A stretch of DNA of 41,147 bases from Lachnospiraceae bacterium UBA3316 (lineage in GTDB: Bacteria; Bacillota; Clostridia; Lachnospirales; Lachnospiraceae). The stretch lies in assembly GCA_002361955.1 (NCBI GenBank), contig DESK01000062.1:1-41147 (forward strand). Reading direction: 5' to 3'. A model generated the notes under the pieces. The model was not told the origin of the DNA. It saw only the letters and a list, made by a program, of their open reading frames with translations, and searched no databases. The position numbers were made by a program, and so were the translations under genes. This document shows, piece after piece, positions 16,508 through 23,964 of this stretch. Numbering within the stretch: the first letter of the stretch is position 1; every line of letters starts with the position of its first letter.

Positions 16508-17563
16508 TTATTTCCCAAGCGCCCTGCTGACTGCCTTCTCCTGCCGGGCAATCTCTCTGTCGTGCTTTGCCATGATCTCCACCAGCTCCTCGTAGCTGGT
16601 CTTCTGGGGATTCCATCCCAAAACCGTTCTGGCCTTTGTGGGATCCCCCCAGAGGTTATCCACATCTGTGGGGCGGAACCATGCGGGATTTACACAGACC
16701 AGCATCTTTCCTGTGGATACGTCATATCCCTTCTCCTCCAGTCCTTTGCCCTCCCAGCGCAGGGTAATCCCATTGGCGGCAAAGGCCTTCTCCGTAAAAT
16801 CCCGGACCGTATGCTGCACGCCTGTGGCAATCACGAAGTCCTCCGGCTTCTCCTGCTGCATCATCAGCCACATACACTCCACATAATCCTTCGCGTAGCC
16901 CCAGTCCCGCAGGGAGTCCATATTTCCCAGCTCCAGATGATCCTGAAGCCCCTCCGCGATGCGCCCTGCCGCCAGGGTGATCTTTCTCGTCACGAAATTC
17001 TCCCCCCGGCGCTCAGACTCGTGGTTAAACAAAATCCCATTCACCGCAAACATCCCATAGGCGTCCCTGTATTCCTTTACCATCCAGAACCCATACTGCT
17101 TTGCCACGGCGTAGGGGCTGTAGGGATGAAAGGGCGTCGTCTCCCGCTGGGGAATCTCCTCCACCTTTCCGAAAAGCTCCGAGGTGGACGCCTGGTACAC
17201 CCTTGTTTTCTTTGCCAGTCCCAGGATCCGCACCGCCTCCAGGATACGCAGAACGCCCAGGGCGTCCACGTCGCCGGAGTACTCCGGCACGTCGAAGGAA
17301 ACTTGCACATGGGACTGGGCCGCCAGGTTGTAAATCTCATCCGGCTGCACCAGGCCAATGATGCGGATCAAAGAGGAGGAATCTGTCAGGTCGCCGTCAT
17401 GGACCGTGATCCTGCCCTCCTCCAGCAGATGATCGATCCGCCCTGTATTTGAAATGGAGGAGCGGCGTACAATGCCGTGGACCTCATACCCTTTTTCCAG
17501 CAAAAATTCCGCAAGATACGATCCGTCTTGCCCGGTAATGCCTGTTATCAACGCTTTCCTCAT
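16508..17563 (-). CDS. gmd: GDP-mannose 4,6-dehydratase
   Basis: Catalyses GDP-mannose to GDP-4-keto-6-deoxy-D-mannose, the first committed step to GDP-fucose. The NADP-binding motif GITGQDGSYLAEFLLEKGY, the serine/glutamate active-site region STSELFGKVEEIPQ and the catalytic YAVAKQY are all present. 351 residues is a normal length. It is the first gene of the long - strand polysaccharide operon, with a leader of about 165 bases between the repeat element and the ATG at 17563; AAGGGGGTTAACT precedes the start. Confidence 0.97.
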   Translation of the reverse strand: MRKALITGITGQDGSYLAEFLLEKGYEVHGIVRRSSISNTGRIDHLLEEGRITVHDGDLTDSSSLIRIIGLVQPDEIYNLAAQSHVQVSFDVPEYSGDVDALGVLRILEAVRILGLAKKTRVYQASTSELFGKVEEIPQRETTPFHPYSPYAVAKQYGFWMVKEYRDAYGMFAVNGILFNHESERRGENFVTRKITLAAGRIAEGLQDHLELGNMDSLRDWGYAKDYVECMWLMMQQEKPEDFVIATGVQHTVRDFTEKAFAANGITLRWEGKGLEEKGYDVSTGKMLVCVNPAWFRPTDVDNLWGDPTKARTVLGWNPQKTSYEELVEIMAKHDREIARQEKAVSRALGK

Positions 17564-17727
17564 AGTTAACCCCCTTAATCCACAATTTTCTTTTTCTATT
17601 GTATATTTACTACCGGAGGTATTTCTCCTCCTTCTGTCTGCATGTTCCAGGATATCCTTCTGTGTCTCTCCCCGGACTCCTTCTTAGTTTTCCCAAAACC
17701 GGGTAACTTTTTCGCTTTTTTTATTAT
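17564..17727 (-). promoter_or_regulatory. Hairpin-rich leader of the polysaccharide operon
   Basis: No gene is seen here. Read toward gmd it holds AGTTaCCC...GGGaAAACT (around 17685-17707), the palindrome GGATATCC, GGAGG-7-CCTCC (17617-17633) and ACAAT...ATTGT close to the start. TATAAT occurs at 17724-17729 beside the repeat, and TACAAT further down, but neither has a convincing -35 at 16-18 bases. The transcription start is therefore unassigned. Confidence 0.45.
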
Positions 17728-17806
17728 ATGGTTTCCGTGTCAAAAGTCCGAATTCACGCCATGCCTGCATGGCAGTGGATGAGAGGCTTTATGACACGCG
17801 GAACAA
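17728..17806 (-). repeat. Structured intergenic repeat, copy 2
   Basis: On the - strand this reads TTGTTCCGCG, then TGTCATAAAG, an inner hairpin GCCATGC-CT-GCATGGC, and CTTTTGACACGGAAACCAT. It matches copy 1 at 87-156 over about 70 bases. The inner stem differs from copy 1 by T to C on one arm and A to G on the other, so pairing is kept. Both copies lie upstream of a gene in the same relative orientation. Confidence 0.85.
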
Positions 17807-17862
17807 TCCGTAAACCAGTTTCACCTAAATCATTATATCTTTGAAGTATTTCCATTGCAAGC

Positions 17863-17888
17863 AAAAGAGGGGATTTCTCCCCTCTTTT
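17863..17888. terminator. Terminator after the nan operon
   Basis: A perfect hairpin AAAAGAGGGG-ATTTCT-CCCCTCTTTT. Its flanking A and T runs allow use on either strand; on the - strand it lies 20 bases after the nanK stop at 17909. Confidence 0.88.
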
Positions 17889-17908
17889 CCGTCTATCCAT
17901 GTATATTT

Positions 17909-18829
17909 CTATAATTGTTCAGCCGCGGGGCCTTCCGCCCACTGCTCCGGATGTTTTGCCCGAAAGTGGTAAAACGCTCCCAGCATTCCCGCGTCGTTGC
18001 GGTGTACGGCAAAAGCCAGCTTCAGCTTCCCGGCCATGCTGGGCACCAGATACTTGTCAATCGCCCTCTGGATCTTCCCCCGCAGGACTGCCTCCTGAGC
18101 CATGGCGCCGCCGCCCAGGACGACCACCTCCGGATTCAGCACATAACAGATATTCGCGATGCCCATGCCCAGGGCGTCCGCCATCTCCTCGATCATCTGG
18201 TTGCAGACGGCGTCCCCCCGCTTGGCCTGTTCAAACACTCTGCGGCCATTCCAGGCGCTTACAGGATCTCCCTTCTTTTCCGCAGTCTTTCGTGTGAGCA
18301 CACTGGTAGCTCCCAGATCCTGGAAGGAACCGCCGGGCATATGCATGTACCCCACCTCGCAGGCGCTGCTGCAAAAACCATGGTAGACCTGCCCATGGAT
18401 CACGGCGCAGCCGCCGATACCGGTACCCACAGTCAATGTCAGGGAGCTGCTGCTTCCCTTCGCCGCGCCGGATACACTCTCCGCAAGCCCCGCGCAGTTC
18501 ACGTCATTTTCCACCTCACAGGGGACGGAAAACCTTTCCTCCATCACCGCCTTGAACCTGGTTCCCCCATAGTTCGGGATCTGGGGACCCGCATAAAAGA
18601 TCTCCCCTTTTTCCACGTCCACCATTCCCGCAGTGGAAATGCAGATTCCGCTGATTTTCTCCGTCTCCCCGTATCTCTGTGTAATGGCTATGGCCTTCTC
18701 AAGAATCGCCGGTCCGCCCTTGGACGCCTCTGTCTCCATCTCCCGGCGCTCCAGAATCTCTCCGTCCTCGCTGACCAGGCCATACTTGATCGCTGTCCCG
18801 CCGATATCAATACTCACATATTTTTTCAT
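17909..18829 (-). CDS. nanK: ROK-family sugar kinase, probable N-acetylmannosamine kinase
   Basis: Predicted to phosphorylate ManNAc to ManNAc-6-phosphate with ATP, between NanA and NanE. The N-terminus SIDIGGTAIKYGLV is the ROK phosphate-binding motif, with VENDVNCAGLAE and GTGIGGCAVI further on. The usual zinc motif CxCGxxGC is not present; after CEVGYMHMPGG the sequence reads SFQDLGATS, as in some Firmicutes ROK kinases. The ATG at 18829 is chosen over an upstream in-frame start that overlaps nanA, because AGGGTGG lies just before it. The product is 306 residues. The substrate is assigned from the operon; glucose or another hexosamine is possible. Confidence 0.82.
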   Translation of the reverse strand: MKKYVSIDIGGTAIKYGLVSEDGEILERREMETEASKGGPAILEKAIAITQRYGETEKISGICISTAGMVDVEKGEIFYAGPQIPNYGGTRFKAVMEERFSVPCEVENDVNCAGLAESVSGAAKGSSSSLTLTVGTGIGGCAVIHGQVYHGFCSSACEVGYMHMPGGSFQDLGATSVLTRKTAEKKGDPVSAWNGRRVFEQAKRGDAVCNQMIEEMADALGMGIANICYVLNPEVVVLGGGAMAQEAVLRGKIQRAIDKYLVPSMAGKLKLAFAVHRNDAGMLGAFYHFRAKHPEQWAEGPAAEQL

Positions 18830-18842
18830 GCTGCCACCCTGC

Positions 18843-19763
18843 TTATGCACAGAACTTCGCCACAGCGTCCTTCACCAGCTTCGCCGCCTCCCTGGCGATC
18901 TCCATATCTTCCTCTCCCATGCCTGTCAGCGGCTCGCGCACGCCTCCCAGATCCAGGTTTTCGTTGATGCGCAGGATCTCCTTGATCACCGCGTACATGT
19001 TCGCATGGGCGGAACACATCTTGTAGATCACTTCGTTGGCCGCGTATTGCACTTCTCTCGCTTCATCAAGCCTGTTGGCCCTCACCAGCTCATCCATCTT
19101 CAAAAACAGCTCCGGCATCACACCGTAGGTTCCGCCGATGCCTGCCTCCGCTCCGATGACACGCCCGCTGATAAACTGCTCATCGGGACCATTGAAGATA
19201 ATATAATCCTCCCCTGCCGCCATCTTAAACATCTGGATATCCTGCACAGGCATGGAAGAGTTCTTCACACCGATCACCCTGGGATTTTTCCTCATCTCCG
19301 CAAACAGCCCCTGGGATAATGCTACCCCCGCCAGCTGGGGAATGTTGTAGATGACGAAATCCGTGTTCGGCGCCGCGGCGCTCATCGCGTTCCAGTAAGC
19401 CGCGATGGAATACTCCGGCAGGTGGAAATAGATGGGCGGAATCGCCGCGATCGCGTCCACTCCCAGGCTCTCCGCATGGGCTGCCAGCTCCACACTGTCC
19501 TTGGTGTTGTTGCAGGCCACATGGGCAATGACGGTAAGCTTCCCTTTTGCCACAGCCATCACATTCTCCAGCACCGTCTTGCGGTCTTCTACGCTCTGGT
19601 AGATACACTCTCCGGAAGAGCCGTTCACATACAGCCCCTTCACGCCTTTGCGGATATGGTACTCCGTCAGCGCCCTGACTCTCTCCGGGCTGATCTCTCC
19701 CTTTTCATCATAGCATGCGTAAAATGCCGGAATAACTCCCTTATATTTTTCTAAGTTCCTCAT
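18843..19763 (-). CDS. nanA: N-acetylneuraminate lyase
   Basis: Cleaves sialic acid to ManNAc and pyruvate through a Schiff base. It is a DapA-family TIM barrel of 306 residues with the substrate loop LYVNGSSGE at about residue 45, the catalytic tyrosine in FVIYNIPQ and the Schiff-base lysine in IGVKNSS. GIGGTYGVMPELF also fits the lyase branch rather than dihydrodipicolinate synthase. AAGGAGG precedes the ATG at 19763. It is flanked by nanE and nanK. Confidence 0.93.
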   Translation of the reverse strand: MRNLEKYKGVIPAFYACYDEKGEISPERVRALTEYHIRKGVKGLYVNGSSGECIYQSVEDRKTVLENVMAVAKGKLTVIAHVACNNTKDSVELAAHAESLGVDAIAAIPPIYFHLPEYSIAAYWNAMSAAAPNTDFVIYNIPQLAGVALSQGLFAEMRKNPRVIGVKNSSMPVQDIQMFKMAAGEDYIIFNGPDEQFISGRVIGAEAGIGGTYGVMPELFLKMDELVRANRLDEAREVQYAANEVIYKMCSAHANMYAVIKEILRINENLDLGGVREPLTGMGEEDMEIAREAAKLVKDAVAKFCA

Positions 19764-19785
19764 AACTTTTTACCTCCTTGGTTTC

Positions 19786-20472
19786 CTAGTCCAGCGCCTC
19801 TGCGAAAGCTTTTGTAATCAGCTGGGGCCTGGTAATAATAGATCCGACTACTACGCTAAAGCAGCCCAGCTCAATGACACGCTTCGCCTTCTCCGGCGTA
19901 TTGATATTTCCCTCTGCGATCACTCTGTGTTTCGCCTTTTCCAGAATCTGGCGGATGATCGCGAAGTCATCCTCCGCAATCTTCAGTCCCTTGCTCTGCT
20001 CCGTATAGCCCACCATGGTGGGACTTACGAAGTCAAATCCCAGCTCATCTGCATGCAGGGCCTCCTCTACGGTAGAGCAGTCTGCCATAAACAGCTGATC
20101 CGGGTACTTCTCCTTGACTTCCCGGAAGAAATCATCCAGGGTCACCCCTCCGGGACGCAGGGCCCCCGTGGCATCCATAGCGATGATCTCCGGTTTTACC
20201 TCCATCAGCTCCTCAATCTCCTTCATGGTGGGAGTGATGTAGACCTTGGAATCCGCATAATCTCTCTTTACGATCCCAATGATCGGGAGATCTACCAGAG
20301 ACTGGATCTCCGCGATGTCTTCCTTTGTGTTCGCACGGATACCGACTGCGCCGCCCTCCTTTGCGGCCACCGCCATCCTGCCCATGATAAAGGATGAATG
20401 CAAGGGCTCCTGGGGAAGTGCCTGACAGGATACGATCAGTTTGCCTTTTAACGCTTCTACTTTCTCATTCAT
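19786..20472 (-). CDS. nanE: N-acylglucosamine-6-phosphate 2-epimerase
   Basis: Converts ManNAc-6-phosphate to GlcNAc-6-phosphate in the cytoplasm. 228 residues form a TIM barrel with ALPQEPLHSSFIMGRMA, GAVGIRANTKEDI, IGIVKRDY, VTLDDFF, the metal/catalytic region MADCSTVEEAL and VIAEGNINTPEKA near the C-terminus. This matches the NanE family in length and motifs. AGGAGG precedes the ATG at 20472. It lies between the regulator and nanA. Confidence 0.94.
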   Translation of the reverse strand: MNEKVEALKGKLIVSCQALPQEPLHSSFIMGRMAVAAKEGGAVGIRANTKEDIAEIQSLVDLPIIGIVKRDYADSKVYITPTMKEIEELMEVKPEIIAMDATGALRPGGVTLDDFFREVKEKYPDQLFMADCSTVEEALHADELGFDFVSPTMVGYTEQSKGLKIAEDDFAIIRQILEKAKHRVIAEGNINTPEKAKRVIELGCFSVVVGSIITRPQLITKAFAEALD

Positions 20473-20506
20473 AAGTAAAACCTCCTATATTTTGACATCT
20501 TGTCCG

Positions 20507-21346
20507 TCAATACAATTTCTCCACAACCGCGCTGGACGTCACTTTATTATTTTTCCGTGACTTCTCATAATTTCTGGCATAATATTCCTGGTACAGCAGG
20601 TCGATCAGATAAAGCTGTCCCATCTTTGCCGACATGGAACCGCCCTCCAGAGGCGCTTCCTCCGCCCCGCACAGGAGCGTGACATCTGAATACGCCGTCA
20701 GCGGCGACTTTTTATAGTGTGTGATGCAGGCGATCTTGGCCCCCGCCCGCTTCGCGATCTTGGCCACATGAATGTTGTCCTTGGTAGAGCCGGAATAGGA
20801 AATGATAACGATCAGATCCCGCTCCGTGGCCATAGAAGCAGCCATGGACTGCATATGGGGGTCTGTCAGGCAGACCACCTTGCTGGTGATCCTCAGAAAC
20901 TTGTTTCGTGCCTCCTCCGCCGTGAGCAGGCTGTCCCCGATTCCGAAAAAGTAGACCTTTTCCGACTCGTCGATCATCTCCACCAGCCGGTCCAGCTTCT
21001 CCGGGCTGAGAAGCAGGTAGGATTCCCGGATCGCGTTCATATGGGACTCCATGATGCGGCTGGCCGTCGACTCCTCCTTCTCCTCATCCTCCTCATCGAG
21101 AAGCTCATGCTCCGGCAGGCTGATGGAAAGCTTCATTTTGAACTGCTGGTACCCGTCCAGGCCCAGGGTTCTGCAGAAGCGATAGACACTGGTGTCCCCC
21201 ACCTTGCAGGCATCTGCCAGATCCGTAATGGACATATATAAGACTTTATTCTTATTCTGGAGCACATAGTCCGCTACTTTTTTTTCTGTTCTCGTGAGCT
21301 GGTTATAAGTTGATTGAATCTGCAAAACAATATTCGCGTTAGACAT
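20507..21346 (-). CDS. MurR/RpiR-family transcriptional regulator (NanR-type)
   Basis: Probable regulator of the nan operon. The N-terminal HTH_6 domain (residues 1-77) includes TRTEKKVADYVLQN and DLADACKVGDTSVYRFCRTLG; a C-terminal SIS domain (about 120-255) with FFGIGDSLLTAEEA and IISYSGSTKDNI would bind a phosphosugar, probably ManNAc-6-phosphate or GlcNAc-6-phosphate. A run of Glu/Asp (EEDEEKEE) links the two. The ATG overlaps the yhcH-type gene by 8 bases. Family members commonly regulate the operon they lie in; whether it represses or activates cannot be told from the sequence. Confidence 0.9.
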   Translation of the reverse strand: MSNANIVLQIQSTYNQLTRTEKKVADYVLQNKNKVLYMSITDLADACKVGDTSVYRFCRTLGLDGYQQFKMKLSISLPEHELLDEEDEEKEESTASRIMESHMNAIRESYLLLSPEKLDRLVEMIDESEKVYFFGIGDSLLTAEEARNKFLRITSKVVCLTDPHMQSMAASMATERDLIVIISYSGSTKDNIHVAKIAKRAGAKIACITHYKKSPLTAYSDVTLLCGAEEAPLEGGSMSAKMGQLYLIDLLYQEYYARNYEKSRKNNKVTSSAVVEKLY

Positions 21347-21815
21347 CGTTTCCCTCTTCTCCTTTTTCTGTCTCTACTTTTATAACGCATTTTTTCAGCC
21401 GCCTATCCGGCCCCGCTGCGATTCCCGGCTTATGGGGCTCCCTTGCCATGCAGATAATAAATCTTCCGGGCCCCATCACACAGGAGGTATCCTTTTCACA
21501 GACTACCGTACCGAAATCCGTCTCCTCCTGATAGGCGTCCAGAACTCTTGCAGGGTCAAGTCCCACCTGAATGATCTCCGTCCCCTCCAGGTCGATCTGG
21601 ATATCCATATAGCGTCTGTGAATTTCAAACTTGTTCGTCTCTTCATCCCCGGCCGCCGCCTCCATCACGTTCGCAAAGACGTGGCTGCCGTCAATCTCCG
21701 TGCGCCCCAGAGGCAGCGCCTCAAGATTTGTGGATCTTAAAAAATCAATGGCTTTATCCAGCCTTTCGGACATTCCGCGGTAACGTCCGATATTCTCTAT
21801 CTTGTCATAAATCAT
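21339..21815 (-). CDS. YhcH/YjgK/YiaL-family protein (NanQ-like)
   Basis: 158-residue cupin-fold protein of the DUF386 family. In E. coli the YhcH/NanQ member acts as a sialic-acid anomerase, so here it may open or mutarotate N-acetylneuraminate for NanA. The features seen are EIHRRYMDIQIDLEGTEII and a late CMAREPHKPGIA with candidate metal-binding histidines. It is the first gene of the nan operon, with GGGAG before the ATG and a strong promoter about 40 bases upstream. Confidence 0.87.
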   Translation of the reverse strand: MIYDKIENIGRYRGMSERLDKAIDFLRSTNLEALPLGRTEIDGSHVFANVMEAAAGDEETNKFEIHRRYMDIQIDLEGTEIIQVGLDPARVLDAYQEETDFGTVVCEKDTSCVMGPGRFIICMAREPHKPGIAAGPDRRLKKCVIKVETEKGEEGNDV

Positions 21816-21856
21816 CTTATTTTCTCCCGGATCAAAGCTTATCTTTTTCTTTTTTG

Positions 21857-21885
21857 ACTATAGCATATAGGAAAAAATTTTTCAA
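21857..21885 (-). promoter_or_regulatory. Promoter of the nan operon
   Basis: On the - strand, -35 TTGAAA (21880-21885), 17-base spacer, -10 TATAGT (21857-21862). The -35 lies inside the left arm of an A/T-rich palindrome. Confidence 0.8.
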
Positions 21886-21924
21886 TATATTTTCACTTTT
21901 GTGCAGATTTTGAAAATTTTTTCC
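21870..21924. promoter_or_regulatory. Candidate operator: paired A/T palindromes between nan operon and esterase
   Basis: GGAAAAAATTTTTCAA (21870-21885) and TTTTGAAAATTTTTTCC (21908-21924) are near mirror copies, each itself close to palindromic (GAAAnnnTTTC-like). One arm covers the nan -35; the other lies just upstream of the esterase -35. RpiR-type regulators often use A/T-rich palindromes, so this is a reasonable NanR site, but it has not been tested. Confidence 0.5.
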
Positions 21925-21931
21925 TTTCTTC

Positions 21932-21960
21932 TTGTCCTATTCCCCTCCGGATGTTATGAT
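21932..21960 (+). promoter_or_regulatory. Promoter of the SGNH hydrolase gene
   Basis: -35 TTGTCC (21932-21937), 17-base spacer, -10 TATGAT (21955-21960), 29 bases before the ATG at 21990. Confidence 0.65.
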
Positions 21961-21989
21961 AGAAGAAATACAGGAAAGGAGACAACCCT

Positions 21990-22643
21990 ATGACTCAATC
22001 ACCCAGAACTATTGTCTGTTTCGGAGATTCCAATACCCACGGCTACGATTCCTCCACAGGAGGGCGCTTCCCGGAGGAGGTACGCTGGCCAGGCGTCCTG
22101 GCCGCCCTGCTTGGCGAAGGCTATTCCGTCAAGGAGGAAGGGCTGAGCGGCAGGACGACCTGCTTCGATGACCCTCTTTTCGAGGGTCTGAACGGCTTCT
22201 CCCTGCTCTATCCCTGCCTGATGACCCACGAACCTGTGGACCTTCTGATCATCATGCTGGGAACCAACGACACGAAGGAGCGCTTTGCCGCGACCCCGGA
22301 AAACATCGCCAAGGGCCTGGCGCGGCTGGTTGGCAAAGCCCAGTCCTCCCCGGAGGCCTGGAGAACAAAGCCCCGCATCCTGGCCATAGCGCCCCCGCCC
22401 ATCCAGGAGGGCTACGACAAGAGCCAGGTAGGCGGCGAGATGGGCCGCGGCTGCATAGAGAAATCCAAGGCACTGGCCGGCCTCTACCAGACGACAGCCC
22501 AGGAACTGGACTGCTATTTTCTGGATGCCGGCTCCATCCCGGGAGTAGAAATGTACCCCTATGACCATATGCATCTCTCCCCGGAAAGCCACAGGCTTCT
22601 GGCCGAAGCCATAGCTTCCATGGTCCCTTCCCTCTTCCTCTGA
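21990..22643 (+). CDS. SGNH/GDSL hydrolase, arylesterase-like
   Basis: Cytoplasmic (no signal peptide) serine esterase of 217 residues. Block I is IVCFGDSNTHGYD with the nucleophile serine; GLSGRTTCFDDP and the block III motif LGTNDTKERF follow; the catalytic Asp and His are in YDHMHLS. The layout closely resembles the Mycobacterium smegmatis acyltransferase/arylesterase MsAcT class. GGAAAGGAG precedes the ATG. It is divergent from the nan operon and shares its control region, so an acetyl-esterase role on O-acetylated sialic acid is possible; that is inference, and a general arylesterase is the safe call. Confidence 0.9.
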   Translation: MTQSPRTIVCFGDSNTHGYDSSTGGRFPEEVRWPGVLAALLGEGYSVKEEGLSGRTTCFDDPLFEGLNGFSLLYPCLMTHEPVDLLIIMLGTNDTKERFAATPENIAKGLARLVGKAQSSPEAWRTKPRILAIAPPPIQEGYDKSQVGGEMGRGCIEKSKALAGLYQTTAQELDCYFLDAGSIPGVEMYPYDHMHLSPESHRLLAEAIASMVPSLFL

Positions 22644-22658
22644 CCAATCAAATGACTC

Positions 22659-22705
22659 AAAAAAGGTACGAAAGTCCGGAATATTCCGTTCCTTCGTACC
22701 TTTTT
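22659..22705. terminator. Bidirectional terminator between esterase and HPr-like genes
   Basis: The outer stem AAAAAGGTACGAA / TTCGTACCTTTTT encloses the perfect palindrome CGGAATATTCCG. A and T runs on both sides let it serve the + strand esterase and the - strand murB-HPr operon. Confidence 0.92.
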
Positions 22706-22720
22706 ACAAGTACCTCTATT

Positions 22721-22975
22721 CTATTTGCCGCTCAAGTACTGCTCGATTCCCTGCATAGCCTCTTTTTCATCAGAACCCTCTGCCGAGATCGTCACGGACT
22801 CGCCTTCATTTAACCCAAGGGTCATCATTCCCATAATGCTCTTGGCGTTTACACGCTTTTCCGCAGCTTCTACATAAACCACGCTTTCATACTGACTGGC
22901 CACCTGTACCAATACAGCCACCGGCCTTGCCTCTAAGCCATTTGCAATCTGTACCTTGATTGACTTCTTAATCAT
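22721..22975 (-). CDS. HPr-like regulatory protein lacking the catalytic histidine (Crh-like)
   Basis: 84-residue HPr fold. Position 15, the PEP-phosphorylated histidine in HPr (GLHARP or GIHARP), is glutamate here (GLEARPVAVLVQ), while Arg17 and the regulatory serine 46 in NAKSIMGMMTLG are kept. It therefore cannot act as a PTS phosphocarrier but could be phosphorylated on Ser46 by HPr kinase, as B. subtilis Crh (Gln15) is. It follows whiA by 14 bases, as crh follows yvcL in B. subtilis. AAGGAGGAG precedes the ATG. A role in catabolite control is inferred from Crh. Confidence 0.9.
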   Translation of the reverse strand: MIKKSIKVQIANGLEARPVAVLVQVASQYESVVYVEAAEKRVNAKSIMGMMTLGLNEGESVTISAEGSDEKEAMQGIEQYLSGK

Positions 22976-22989
22976 AGTAATTCTCCTCC

Positions 22990-23937
22990 TTACTTACTGC
23001 GCAGTTCCTCTGCAATCGTGCTTAACTTCCTTAACCTGTGATTGACACCGGACTTTCCCATCGGGGGATCCAGCATCATGCCCAGCTCTTTTAAAGACGC
23101 ATCCGGATATTCCAGGCGAAGCCTGGCTGTATCCGCCAGCCCCTCTCCCAGACTTTCAAAGCCGATCTTTGACTGGATATACCGGATATCCTCCCTCTGC
23201 TTTACAGACGCGCTTACCGTCTTGCTGAGATTCGCTGCCTCACAGTTTACTTTTCTGTTTATCGAATTTCGCATTTCCTTCAAAATCCGCACATTTTCCA
23301 GATTCATCAGCGCCACATAAGCCTCCATGATATTCAGGATATCAACAATCTGATCTCCCTCTTTCACGTAAACCACATGGTATTTCTTTCGCTGCACGAT
23401 TTTCGCGTCCATCCCAAAGCTGTTGATGATGTCGCGCAGCTGCGCTGCTTTTTTTTCCGCCGTACACGCAATCTCAAAATGATAAGACTTTTCGGGGTTG
23501 CTGATGGAACCGGCAGCCAAAAATGCACCTCGTATGAACGCTCGCTTACAGCAGGTTTTCTGGATTACCAGATTATCATGAAGGGATAAATTTTCCCTGA
23601 TTTCGCCGTCCTGCCCGATCAGCCTGGCCGCCTGCAGGACACGCATGGTATCCTCATGCTTTTTTACCAACACCAGGTAAATACGTGCCTTCTTTAAGTA
23701 TGCATTTTGCTTTATGGAAACTTCCGTTTCTATATTAAAGGTTTTTTCCAATAAAGTAAAGCTTTTTCTCGCCACAGATAAATTTTCTGTCTGTATCCGC
23801 AGCGTGTACCTGCCCTCCTGAGAAATGGAGATATGGCCGCACATACTGATAATGGCCCCAATCTCCGCAATCTGGCAGTGGCGTGCCGTGCTCATCTGCC
23901 GGGACAGCTCCTCTTTCACATCGCCTGAAAATGACAT
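22990..23937 (-). CDS. whiA: DNA-binding protein WhiA
   Basis: Conserved Gram-positive protein linked to cell division and chromosome segregation in B. subtilis and sporulation in Streptomyces. 315 residues: an N-terminal LAGLIDADG-like domain (FSGDVKEELSRQM, CCKRAFIRGAFLAAGSISNP, YHFEIAC) and a C-terminal helix-turn-helix with YPDASLKELGMMLDPPMGKS and GVNHRLRKL. Length and motifs are complete. It is 27 bases after rapZ. YvcK, which often lies between rapZ and whiA, is absent here. Confidence 0.96.
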   Translation of the reverse strand: MSFSGDVKEELSRQMSTARHCQIAEIGAIISMCGHISISQEGRYTLRIQTENLSVARKSFTLLEKTFNIETEVSIKQNAYLKKARIYLVLVKKHEDTMRVLQAARLIGQDGEIRENLSLHDNLVIQKTCCKRAFIRGAFLAAGSISNPEKSYHFEIACTAEKKAAQLRDIINSFGMDAKIVQRKKYHVVYVKEGDQIVDILNIMEAYVALMNLENVRILKEMRNSINRKVNCEAANLSKTVSASVKQREDIRYIQSKIGFESLGEGLADTARLRLEYPDASLKELGMMLDPPMGKSGVNHRLRKLSTIAEELRSK

Positions 23938-23964
23938 TCTTCTTTTCCGATCCCTTAACTGTTG

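Noticed and set aside
15452..17452. A 666-codon open frame on the + strand opposite fcl and gmd
   Set aside because: fcl and gmd are complete and unmistakable on the other strand; the + strand product shows no domain and no suitable start context.
22721..22975. Ordinary PTS phosphocarrier HPr
   Set aside because: The active-site histidine is replaced by glutamate, so it cannot carry phosphate from PEP.
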